Source: JAKPQD01 sp029572965
GTDB lineage: Bacteria; Bacteroidota; Bacteroidia; Bacteroidales; DTGW01
Assembly (NCBI GenBank): GCA_035374585.1
Contig: DAOSPF010000028.1
Span: 1 to 41,073, forward strand
Direction of reading: 5' to 3'
Length of the DNA: 41,073 nucleotides
Below the pieces are notes generated by a model. It had not been told where the DNA came from, did not search any database, and saw only the letters and a list, made by a program, of their open reading frames with translations. The translations under genes and the position numbers were made by a program. Position 1 is the stretch's first letter. Each line of letters begins with the position of its first letter. Positions 30,245-39,061 of this stretch are shown here, one piece after another.

Positions 30245-33200
30245 TCAACCTTTTCCATAATCGGCTGCAAACTCCGAAGGCGTTTTGCCAAAATGGTCGT
30301 GAAAACAGCGCGTAAAGTACGAAGGTGAAGAAAAACCGGTTTCATAGGCAATTTCAGTATAGCTCAGACGTTTTTCAAGCACCAGCTTCACAGCTTTTTT
30401 CAACCTAACTGTCCTTACAAACTCAACTATTGAAAGGCCTGTAATAGCCTTTACTTTTCTGTATGTCTGTACTTTACTTAGGGCAACACAATCGGCCAAC
30501 TGGTCAACATTTAAATTTGTATCGGTAAGGTTGTCTTCAATAAAAGTCGTTAACTTTTTCAAAAACTCATCATCAAGCTTAGAAGTTACAGCCCCTTCGG
30601 GAATTAGTGCAGTTTCTTTCAGATATCGCGAATAGATGGACTCTTTAAAGCCAATGAGCCTCAACACTTGTATCTTCAGGTGGTCAACACTAAAGGGCTT
30701 TACCATGTAAACATCTGCACCCATTTCCAAGCCTTCAATTTGTTGATTTATATTAGCTTTGGCCGAAAGGATGATAATAGGGATATGAGAAGTCCCAAGC
30801 TGGTTTTTCAATGTTTTACACAATTCAATGCCAGAAATTTTAGGCATCATCACGTCGGTAATAATAAGGTCGGGCATCATCTCGTTAGCTATTCTCAACC
30901 CTTCTTCGCCATCAGCAGCAACAGAAATACTAAAATCTGTCTTTAATTCATCAACAATATAATTTCGTATTTCTTCTTCATCCTCAACAATTAGCAGATG
31001 GTAATGATAAGTAGGCTTAGGTTCTAAATTCTTTCCTTGTTCATGATTGATAGCAAAAGAGGTATTTTTGTCTTTATTTACTGTAAAAGCTGCTTGTTCA
31101 AAAGGCAAATAAAACTCAAATGTAGTCTCAACATTAGGCTCGCTTTTTACATCCACCATGCCATTGTGAAGTTCAACATAACTTTTTACAAGAGAAAGCC
31201 CTATTCCTGTCCCGGCTATATTTCGGTTTTGCACATTATTGACCTGATAAAACCTGTCAAAAACCTTTGAAAGGTGTTCTTTGACAATTCCTTCTCCAGT
31301 ATTGACAACCGAAACCTTTACAAAATCTTTATTAAAATTATTCACATTCTCAATATTAACTAATATTGTACCCTTAGCAGGGGTATATTTGAAAGCATTT
31401 GACAAAAGGTTGAAAATGACTTTTTCAATCATCATCTTGTCCATAGGTACTTCAATAGCCTCTTGAGGGTTATTGACTTTAAAATCAATATTCATCGACT
31501 CGGCCAGGCTGTTGAATAATTGACAAACTTCTTTTGTCAATGCAACAATGTCACACAAATAAAACTCAGGCACTAAAAGATTTTTCTCAATTTTGCTATA
31601 ATCCATCAACTCGTTAGTCAGTTTCAACAAGCGGTTGCTGCTTTTTAACACGATATTGATTTTTTCTTTATTTTTTTCAGAGAGCTCGTTACTTTTTGCC
31701 AACTTCTCTAACGGGCTAATAATCAAACTTAAAGGGGTACGGAACTCGTGCGAGATATTAGAAAAAAACTCGGTTTTCATTTTATCCAGTTCTTCGAGCT
31801 TTTTCCTTTCGTAGCGTTCTTTTTCTATAACACTTTGTTGTAAAACTTTTTGAATGGTAAGCCTCCTGTATATCAAAAATAAAATCAAGATAACAAAAAA
31901 GTAAATCACAAAAGCTGTTTTGGTTTGCCAGAAAGGAGGTAAAAACCTTACCTTCAACAATTTAGAATTAGTTTTTTTTGCCATTCCGGTTTCTTGTACT
32001 TCAAGGAAGTACAAACCTGGCTTCATACTGGAAAATGAAATATTCCTTTGGTTAGGGCCAAGCATAATCCATTCTTTACTTTTCTCAATTTTATACCTGT
32101 AAAGAATTTGCCCGGCTGCTTTAAAATTTAATGTAGCAAATTCAACACTCAGGGTATGGTTGTATGGTACATTTATTTCATTGCATTCATTGATATCACA
32201 CCTGATGATAGTATGCCCATCAACTTTCTGCATTGGTACAACGGTTTGGTTATCAATTTTTATATCGGTAAAATAAAACGGAAGATTAGCCCCACTACTA
32301 TATGTCGAATCAGTATTGAGCGAAGCCAACGCCCCGGGAGTAGAAAACCAAACATTGCCCAAAGCATCATAACACCCGGCATTTAAGATATACTGGTTAA
32401 AATCATCGTTGTGGGCTGACAAAAAATTTTGGACAGAGAAGTTTTCGGGGTTTATTTTGATTATGCCAAAATTTGTGGCCGCCCACAAAGCCCCTTTTTT
32501 ATCTTCAACAATATTGCCAATGTCATCAGATGACAACCCGTCACTTTTACTTAATACTTTTAGTTTTGCCCAAGGAGTTTTCAGGTAACACAAACCTGCT
32601 CCGGTACCAATCCATATACCCTGTTTGCTGTCTTTGCAAATGCTCCTAACATTCAACTGGGGTAAATCTTTGTTTATATACGTCAATGGTTCGACAGAAA
32701 ACTTAAAACCCGGCAATTCTTTAACAGAACATACCCCTCCGCCAGAGGTACCCACCCAAATTTCGTTTTTTTGTACTTCACACATTGTAATGGCAGGAAA
32801 AATGGGGAAATCAAATTCATCTTTTTGTTCATCAGAGAAAATGCTCTTAACAGTGCAGTTTTGTGCCAGTTCATCCGGAGTTGAAGCGTTTTGAAAACCT
32901 TCTTTCATCCGTAAAACATATAAAGTACCCCAAGAGCCAACCCAAATATAACCTTTAGAATCTTCATAAAACTTGGTAATATATGAATTGGCACGGCTAT
33001 CAGACGAAAACAGCAAATTGGCATCTAAAGGCAAAACGCCCCCTCCTTTTCCATTAAACAACTGAAGGGCTTTTTTGCCAGGAACAACGTAAATGCCTTT
33101 TCTTCCGGACACTATCCACAAGTTGCCTTTGCTATCCTGAAAGCAATAAGAAGCCCCGTTACTCTGCAACCTAAGACGAGAGCCTGCAGTATTATTGAAC

Positions 33201-34384
33201 TGTAAAAAGCTTTTTTCTTTAGTGTCAAACAAATATATCCCATCTCCATTGGTGGCTACCCAAAGCTTGTTTTTATCAATTGACTGCTGAACAGATAAAA
33301 ACTCGTTTACCAGATCGCTGCTTTTTTTTGTAGAAAAATAAGAGATGAAACTTTCCTGGCTATACAATTTAGCCAGTCCGGGCTGGTTCATACTCAGCCA
33401 CAAAATACCGGAATTGTCGATGTATGCCTGGTTTATAATATTTGACCTGATGTTTTCTTTGCTGTTTTTATCGTTTCGGTAATTTATGTACGAAAAAGAA
33501 GCATTGGCATTATTAAAAGCATACAGCCCGCTACCATAGGTTGCCACAAAAAGGTTCCCGTTATTGTCTGGCAAGGCTGCTTTTACTCTTTTTTCTCCAA
33601 CAATCTTATTGACATAGTCAATAAATGGAGTACTTGTTTTTTTTAGCGTTAATGTATCAACTAAAAAAACGCCTCCATCCCAGCTTCCGGCAAGAATTTT
33701 ATTGTCAAGCACCGACAAACACCTGATTGAGTTTTGAGGGAAAGAAATGATTTCAGAAAACTCATCAATCTCAACATTATACGCATACAACTGAGCATTT
33801 GTACCTACCCACAAAATTTTGCTCCCTGCTTTGTGATACAAACAATTGATGACTTTATCCTGGCTTGTCCTGTTGGCCAAATCGGGTATCAGGCGTTTAT
33901 AGCTGATCGGGGTACCATCCGACAGGTTTATATTTTTATTTATTTCTAAAAGTCCAATATTTGAAGCTACCCAAACCTTTCCTTTCAGAAATAGAATCTG
34001 GTTTACTACCACCTCTTCGCTCAATTTTAGGTTTAAGTGCACCAGCTCAAAAGTCTTGTTGAGCAAAACAAAAATCCCTTTACCTTTAGTGCCTATCCAA
34101 ATGTTTTGCAGGTTATCTTCAGCAACTGAATATACTTCGCAATTCAAATCTGCATTAGTAATAGTACTAAGGTTTCTAAAGCTATACCCATCGTACCTGA
34201 AAAGGCCATTTCCTGAGCACAGCCACAAAAAACCTTTTGAATCTTTAAAAACAGCATTTACCGAAGAGGTTGTTAAACCATCTTTATACGAATAAATGTC
34301 TATTTTCAATACTTTTTCACTGGCAAACAAACTAATGTTTACGAATAGAAAAAAAGCAAGTGCAGAATACAGTTTTTTCTTCAT
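30245..34384 (-). CDS. Hybrid two-component system regulator (HTCS)
   Basis: This 1379-residue membrane protein joins sensor, kinase and DNA-binding regulator, the usual controller of Bacteroidota polysaccharide loci. After a signal peptide (MKKKLYSALAFFLF...) come two periplasmic beta-propellers of repeats such as KGFLWLCSGNGLFRYDG and NLQNIWIGTKGKGIF. Then come a Y_Y_Y domain, one membrane helix (about 822-842), HisKA with H879 in NISHEFRTPLSL, HATPase (FDRFYQV, GTGIGLSLVKSYVELH), a receiver with D1177 (IITDVMMP) and a C-terminal AraC helix-turn-helix (about 1275-1375). ATG 34384 gives the signal peptide. It should sense a breakdown oligosaccharide and activate the adjacent esterase and glycosidase genes. 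Candidate -7 TATTTTTG lies at 34432-34439. Confidence 0.93.
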   Translation of the reverse strand: MKKKLYSALAFFLFVNISLFASEKVLKIDIYSYKDGLTTSSVNAVFKDSKGFLWLCSGNGLFRYDGYSFRNLSTITNADLNCEVYSVAEDNLQNIWIGTKGKGIFVLLNKTFELVHLNLKLSEEVVVNQILFLKGKVWVASNIGLLEINKNINLSDGTPISYKRLIPDLANRTSQDKVINCLYHKAGSKILWVGTNAQLYAYNVEIDEFSEIISFPQNSIRCLSVLDNKILAGSWDGGVFLVDTLTLKKTSTPFIDYVNKIVGEKRVKAALPDNNGNLFVATYGSGLYAFNNANASFSYINYRNDKNSKENIRSNIINQAYIDNSGILWLSMNQPGLAKLYSQESFISYFSTKKSSDLVNEFLSVQQSIDKNKLWVATNGDGIYLFDTKEKSFLQFNNTAGSRLRLQSNGASYCFQDSKGNLWIVSGRKGIYVVPGKKALQLFNGKGGGVLPLDANLLFSSDSRANSYITKFYEDSKGYIWVGSWGTLYVLRMKEGFQNASTPDELAQNCTVKSIFSDEQKDEFDFPIFPAITMCEVQKNEIWVGTSGGGVCSVKELPGFKFSVEPLTYINKDLPQLNVRSICKDSKQGIWIGTGAGLCYLKTPWAKLKVLSKSDGLSSDDIGNIVEDKKGALWAATNFGIIKINPENFSVQNFLSAHNDDFNQYILNAGCYDALGNVWFSTPGALASLNTDSTYSSGANLPFYFTDIKIDNQTVVPMQKVDGHTIIRCDINECNEINVPYNHTLSVEFATLNFKAAGQILYRYKIEKSKEWIMLGPNQRNISFSSMKPGLYFLEVQETGMAKKTNSKLLKVRFLPPFWQTKTAFVIYFFVILILFLIYRRLTIQKVLQQSVIEKERYERKKLEELDKMKTEFFSNISHEFRTPLSLIISPLEKLAKSNELSEKNKEKINIVLKSSNRLLKLTNELMDYSKIEKNLLVPEFYLCDIVALTKEVCQLFNSLAESMNIDFKVNNPQEAIEVPMDKMMIEKVIFNLLSNAFKYTPAKGTILVNIENVNNFNKDFVKVSVVNTGEGIVKEHLSKVFDRFYQVNNVQNRNIAGTGIGLSLVKSYVELHNGMVDVKSEPNVETTFEFYLPFEQAAFTVNKDKNTSFAINHEQGKNLEPKPTYHYHLLIVEDEEEIRNYIVDELKTDFSISVAADGEEGLRIANEMMPDLIITDVMMPKISGIELCKTLKNQLGTSHIPIIILSAKANINQQIEGLEMGADVYMVKPFSVDHLKIQVLRLIGFKESIYSRYLKETALIPEGAVTSKLDDEFLKKLTTFIEDNLTDTNLNVDQLADCVALSKVQTYRKVKAITGLSIVEFVRTVRLKKAVKLVLEKRLSYTEIAYETGFSSPSYFTRCFHDHFGKTPSEFAADYGKG

Positions 34385-34431
34385 CCTTTTTATAATAAAA
34401 CAATCCAAAGAAAAAGCAAGATACACATACA

Positions 34432-34439
34432 CAAAAATA
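34432..34439 (-). promoter_or_regulatory. Candidate -7 element for the HTCS gene
   Basis: TATTTTTG on the minus strand, 47 bp before the start codon and inside the gap after the GH43-like gene. The -33 position reads CTGG, a poor match. Confidence 0.45.
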
Positions 34440-34517
34440 GCAGGACTAAATACTCAGCCAGAGTTTCTTTCATATATTTTTTCAACATCCAAAAATCAGG
34501 TTATAACTTTATGGGAT

Positions 34518-36245
34518 TTAATCAACAGACACAATTTTTGTCCCCTTTGTGATGCCATTTTCATTAAAAGCATCAATAGTAAAATAATATTTTTCAAAAC
34601 GGTTCAGGCTTCGAATAATCAACGAATCGGAGCCCAGAACCTGGTAAAAATGATACAGTTTGTCTTGCTTACTGCCATATCTGATGGTGTAACCAACATC
34701 TTCGGGGTTTATTTGCCATTTTAGCTTAACAATGCAACGGTCAGTATCTGACCGGGTAATACTGAACTTATCTACCGCCTTTGGCAAAGCTCCTGCAGCA
34801 TTACCAAACACCCGCAAACCTGACAAAGCAAAGGTTCCATCCGGGACATGCCTGTTGGTAAGCTTTATATATCGAGCCTTAATTGGCTTCTTGAGCTCGA
34901 TATAATCATGGGGCAAATCTTTTTTGCTCCCCTTGCGGCTTTTGATTGTTTCCCAGTCCTTTTTGTCAAGCGAGGCCTCCAAGTCGTACTGGCAATAAAT
35001 ATCTGTATTGCGGCCGGTGATAGTGGTATTATTCTCGGCATAATTAAGCTGCACAGCATTGACAATACAAACTTTCTGAAGGTCAACGATTATCCATTCC
35101 CCTCTTTCACCAGAGCTTGCACTCCAATAGGTCCGAACATCCTCATCAACTGCATTTTCTTTAGGATAATCAGGCAATTCAGAAGATACCATTACTGGCT
35201 TACCATAAGAAAGTAACATCCATTTAGGAGACAAATCTTCTGGAGAAGAAACCTTTTTGCGGGGCAAAATCATAGGAAAATCGCCATAAGCCGTATAAGT
35301 ATAGAGCTCATTGTCTTTGTCAAAAAACATGGGGAATAAGCCTATACGACGCTCAAAAATATGCTTACGCGAAATGGTCATGGTCGAAATATGCCAATAA
35401 TTGCCATACCTGTCCTGAAAGGTAGAACTATGGCCAGCCCCGGCAATAAAGCCCCCCGGTTTGTACGAAATTGGGTTATTAGGGGCAAGTTTAAAATTGC
35501 CCAAAGGGCTATCTGAAACATAAACCCCATCGCAATAACCTTTGTACTGAGTTCCCGGAGCTGCATATTGCAGATAATATCTGCCATTATGCTTTGTCAT
35601 CCAGGCTCCTTCCATCCAGGGGTTTTCTTTCAGCTCGTTATTATCGCCCTTTCTTTCCCATCCATAATCATCTTTATGGCTATCAATAAGCTCCTTAGGC
35701 TTTCCAATAGGATTGAAATTTTTCGTATTGATTTCTATCCCATAAATTGGGCTTTTATCTGAACATCCGTAATAGAGGTACATCCTTTTGTTGTCATCAA
35801 CAAATAAGCAAGGGTCCATTTGCCCGTAAGGAAAATTATCCCTAATCTCTTCCCATTTGCCCGACTTAGGATCGGCAGACCTATATATTGAAGGGCTCCC
35901 GAACGAGGCCATGAAATACATGGTATCATTCAGCACTACGGCGGTAGGTGAACGGTCTTCTATGGGCAAATCTTCGGTAGTAATAAGTTCCCACTTTGCT
36001 AAATCTTTTGAGTACCAGTACCCTCCAGATCTTGTCAAAAACAAAAAATATTCATTTTTAAACAGCACTACTGTTGGGCTGGCAGCTTCACGAAAAGAAG
36101 GCCCGCTAAGGGTAAACCTGTAGCTAATGTTTATGGGGTTACAAATTGTAGTTTGGTCATATTCATATAGCTCCAACTTGTAATAACAAAGGACTGCCAA
36201 TACCAGAAATACTATTAGTAAAAGAAATACTTTGACAAACTTCAT
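34518..36245 (-). CDS. GH43-like glycosidase with F5/8-type C and fibronectin III domains
   Basis: This 575-residue extracytoplasmic protein is anchored by an N-terminal hydrophobic helix (MKFVKVFLLLIVFLVLAVL). The first ~310 residues form a five-blade propeller of the GH43 type. DPCLFVDD and MEGAWMTKHNGRYYLQYAAPGT mark the pKa-modulating Asp and the general-acid Glu. A discoidin-like F5/8-type C (CBM32-like) domain follows (about 330-460, SSELPDYPKENAVDEDVRTYWSA), then a fibronectin III domain. At the position where family members carry the catalytic base in an ADP motif this protein reads ASP (Ser56). It lies 58 bp after the GH95 gene. A xylosidase or arabinosidase role is only a family guess. 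Confidence 0.78.
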   Translation of the reverse strand: MKFVKVFLLLIVFLVLAVLCYYKLELYEYDQTTICNPINISYRFTLSGPSFREAASPTVVLFKNEYFLFLTRSGGYWYSKDLAKWELITTEDLPIEDRSPTAVVLNDTMYFMASFGSPSIYRSADPKSGKWEEIRDNFPYGQMDPCLFVDDNKRMYLYYGCSDKSPIYGIEINTKNFNPIGKPKELIDSHKDDYGWERKGDNNELKENPWMEGAWMTKHNGRYYLQYAAPGTQYKGYCDGVYVSDSPLGNFKLAPNNPISYKPGGFIAGAGHSSTFQDRYGNYWHISTMTISRKHIFERRIGLFPMFFDKDNELYTYTAYGDFPMILPRKKVSSPEDLSPKWMLLSYGKPVMVSSELPDYPKENAVDEDVRTYWSASSGERGEWIIVDLQKVCIVNAVQLNYAENNTTITGRNTDIYCQYDLEASLDKKDWETIKSRKGSKKDLPHDYIELKKPIKARYIKLTNRHVPDGTFALSGLRVFGNAAGALPKAVDKFSITRSDTDRCIVKLKWQINPEDVGYTIRYGSKQDKLYHFYQVLGSDSLIIRSLNRFEKYYFTIDAFNENGITKGTKIVSVD

Positions 36246-36303
36246 CGAAAAAAACTTTTTCCAAAATAAAACCAATTGTCTAAAATTTCCTTATCTCTTT
36301 GCA

Positions 36304-38772
36304 TTATTCTTTAAGCAAATGGATAATATATTTCTGACCAGCCTTTGTTTCGAAATCATACAGTAAAGTTGGTTTAAGCTCAACTGCTGAAAGTTTTGCC
36401 ACATCCGAAATTATAGGGCTTTTTATTTGAGGCACAGCAAAAAAAGGATTGGGGTTAACGCCTTCAGCTACTTTCAACTTTAAACCTCCTGCTAATTGAA
36501 CCTTATTTGGCACACGTATGCGACAATTGCCACCAAGATTAGATTTTATAACAATTTCCTTTACCTTGCCATTTTCCCAGCTAAAGCTGACCTCAAACCC
36601 TCCATAAGCACGCAGGCCTTTTATTTCGCCGGTTTTCCAATCATCGGGCAAAGCAGGCAGTATATGAATTGCGCCATCATGAGTTTGCATCAGCATTTCG
36701 GTTATGCCAGAAGTACAACCAAAGTTGCCATCAATTTGAAATGGCGGATGGGCATCAAAAAGGTTAGGATAAGTACCTCCAGATGCGGGCCTTACAGGGT
36801 CAACCAATGTAAGCTGGTCTGTTATAAGTTTTTTGGCGTGGTTACCATCGAGCAAACGTGCCCAGAAGTTGACCTTCCAACCCATAGACCACCCGGTAGA
36901 TACATCACCACGGTATTTGAGGGTATTGCGGGCAGCATCAAAAAGTTGTGGCGAAGAATAAGGCGAAATCTGGTTGCTTGGAAACAAGCCATATAAATGC
37001 GATACATGACGATGCTCATCTTTAGGATTGTCAAGGTCTTGCATCCATTCCTGCAATTGCCCGTACTGTCCTATTTGCATAGGGGGTAAACGGTCTAGCG
37101 TCTTTTGTAAATCAGCAATTAAAGCATTGTCTTTGTTCAACAGCCTGGCAGCTTTGATAGTTTTAGAGAACAAGTCAAACAATATCTGGTTATCCATAGT
37201 ATTTCCGGCATTGACAGAAGCCGAACGCCCGGCCGGGGCGTTTTCGGGCGAGATAGAAGGGCTTACAACAAGCCACTTGTGAACAGGCTCTTCTATGAGA
37301 AAATCCTGATAAAACTCGCAAGCTGACTTTAGTACAGGATATACCGATTCAAGATACTTCAAATCACCATTGTAAAGATACCTTTCCCAAAGGTGTTGCG
37401 AAAGCCACGCCCCGCCCATAGGCCACATACCCCAGAAAGAGCCGTCAACAACACCACATATGCGCCAAATATCGGTATTATGATGGGCTACCCAACCCTT
37501 GCAACCATACATGGTTTTGGCAGTATTTTGCCCGGACTCAGAAAGCTCCCTGACCATCTGAATTAAAGGTTCATGCATTTCAGTCATGTTGCACTTTTCG
37601 GCAGGCCAGTAGTTCATCTCGGTATTAATGTTGATGGTGTATTTACTGTCCCAGGCAGGATGTACCTGGTCGTTCCAAATCCCTTGCAAATTAGCGGCTT
37701 GTCCGCCGGGTTGCGATGACGAAATAAGCAAATAGCGGCCAAACTGATAATACAAGGCCACAAGCTCAGGGTCGTTGGTTTGAGAAAAATTTCTGACACG
37801 TTCATCGGTGGGTAAAGCCCGAGCTGCAGATGAACCCAGGTCAATGCTTACACGGTTGAAATACTGCTGATAAGCAGCCACATGTTTTTTATATAATTCT
37901 GCAAACGTTTTCTTTTCAGCCTTTGACAAATAGTTGGCAGATTTTTCGGTTTCGTTGGCTGTCAAGGTTTTATAATCAACAAAATTGGTAGCAACAGAAA
38001 TCAGGATGAGCGCTTCATTGGCATTGCTGACTTTTATACCATCAGGTAAAGCCTCGGCTGCACCACCTGTAAGCTGCAGTTTTACCCGGGCATTGAATTT
38101 CACCTGCCCGGTTACGCCTTCGTGGTCGCTGGAGAGCCCTGTCAGTTCGAGGGTAGTATTGTCCAACACGGTCATTGTTTTTTGCAAAGGCCCGTTGATA
38201 CCGGCTACAAAAGACAATTTGCCGGGTTTGTCGGCTGTCAACCTAAGGACAATAACCTGGTCAGGGGCAGAAGCAAACACTTCGCGTTTGTAGATCACTC
38301 CGTCCACTTTGTAAGATGCAGTAAATACAGCCTTTTCAATATCCAGCTCGCGGTAATAATCAGTAAAATTGGTATGTCCAAAAGTAAGCAACAGGTTGCC
38401 TACAGGTTGAAACATTGAGCCATGCAACTGTTTGGCGGTCAACTTTTGATTAACCAGATTTTGGGCTTCGTCGTACTTTCCCTCAAAAATCAGCTGCCTG
38501 ACAACAGGCAATGCTTCTAAAGCATCAGGATTGTCATTATTGGAAGGGCCTCCGGACCAGAACGTTGCTTCATTGAGCTGTACCAACTCTTTTTCGGGTC
38601 CGCCAAACACCATTGCCCCAAGACGGCCATTTCCAAGAGGCAGCGCCTCGTTCCACACCTTTGCTGGCTTGTTGTACCATAGCTTCAGCTTTCCACCTTG
38701 CTGAGCTAAAGCATTTTGCGCTACAAGTATGAAGCTAAAAAAAAGTGCATGACATAAAATCTTCTTTATCAT
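36304..38772 (-). CDS. GH95 family alpha-L-fucosidase/alpha-L-galactosidase
   Basis: This 822-residue enzyme is secreted through a signal peptide ending AQNALA-QQ (about residue 23). The N-terminal beta domain (LWYNKPAKVWNEALPLGNGRLGAMVFGG) and the (alpha/alpha)6 barrel match GH95 in length and order. Catalytic positions are E575 in GQLQEWMQD (general acid), N381 and N383 in TININTEMNYW, and D681 in QIDGNFG. The residue two before N381 is Thr379. As I recall, characterised L-fucosidases have His here and an L-galactosidase from a corn-xylan locus has Thr, so alpha-L-galactosidase is favoured. ATG 38772 gives the signal peptide. It is followed by the GH43-like gene. Confidence 0.9.
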   Translation of the reverse strand: MIKKILCHALFFSFILVAQNALAQQGGKLKLWYNKPAKVWNEALPLGNGRLGAMVFGGPEKELVQLNEATFWSGGPSNNDNPDALEALPVVRQLIFEGKYDEAQNLVNQKLTAKQLHGSMFQPVGNLLLTFGHTNFTDYYRELDIEKAVFTASYKVDGVIYKREVFASAPDQVIVLRLTADKPGKLSFVAGINGPLQKTMTVLDNTTLELTGLSSDHEGVTGQVKFNARVKLQLTGGAAEALPDGIKVSNANEALILISVATNFVDYKTLTANETEKSANYLSKAEKKTFAELYKKHVAAYQQYFNRVSIDLGSSAARALPTDERVRNFSQTNDPELVALYYQFGRYLLISSSQPGGQAANLQGIWNDQVHPAWDSKYTININTEMNYWPAEKCNMTEMHEPLIQMVRELSESGQNTAKTMYGCKGWVAHHNTDIWRICGVVDGSFWGMWPMGGAWLSQHLWERYLYNGDLKYLESVYPVLKSACEFYQDFLIEEPVHKWLVVSPSISPENAPAGRSASVNAGNTMDNQILFDLFSKTIKAARLLNKDNALIADLQKTLDRLPPMQIGQYGQLQEWMQDLDNPKDEHRHVSHLYGLFPSNQISPYSSPQLFDAARNTLKYRGDVSTGWSMGWKVNFWARLLDGNHAKKLITDQLTLVDPVRPASGGTYPNLFDAHPPFQIDGNFGCTSGITEMLMQTHDGAIHILPALPDDWKTGEIKGLRAYGGFEVSFSWENGKVKEIVIKSNLGGNCRIRVPNKVQLAGGLKLKVAEGVNPNPFFAVPQIKSPIISDVAKLSAVELKPTLLYDFETKAGQKYIIHLLKE

Positions 38773-38961
38773 CGTTTTATCCTATTAGAAATTATTGCTA
38801 ATTTTCACTATTTAGTATTTATCCTTAAAGTCGTTTTTGCGATGGGAATATTCATCCATTACAATTTCAAATCCTGCTTCGTCACTAAATCAAATGCCAT
38901 CAGATTACCCTGATGTAAATTTTGAGCTACAACTTTTTGAAAACGGGTTGGAACTATTGAG

Positions 38962-38994
38962 AAACCTTCCAGGTTTTTGAAACCTGGAAGGTTT
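38962..38994. repeat. 15-bp perfect hairpin between esterase and GH95 genes
   Basis: AAACCTTCCAGGTTT and its exact inverse enclose a TTG loop. No T-run follows on the minus strand, so it looks more like a REP-type intergenic palindrome than a standard terminator. The remaining 289-bp gap holds only a 13-codon open piece at 38859-38900 (DLVTKQDLKL then stop). Confidence 0.65.
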
Positions 38995-39061
38995 AAGCTG
39001 CAAAACCAACAACTATAACCCAAGACCAAATATTAAATCCCTTTCGGATTTTCGACAGGCT

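Noticed and set aside
38859..38900. 13-codon piece MAFDLVTKQDLKL between esterase and GH95 genes
   Set aside because: Resembles the start of small coiled-coil proteins but stops at once; no continuation in another frame was convincing.
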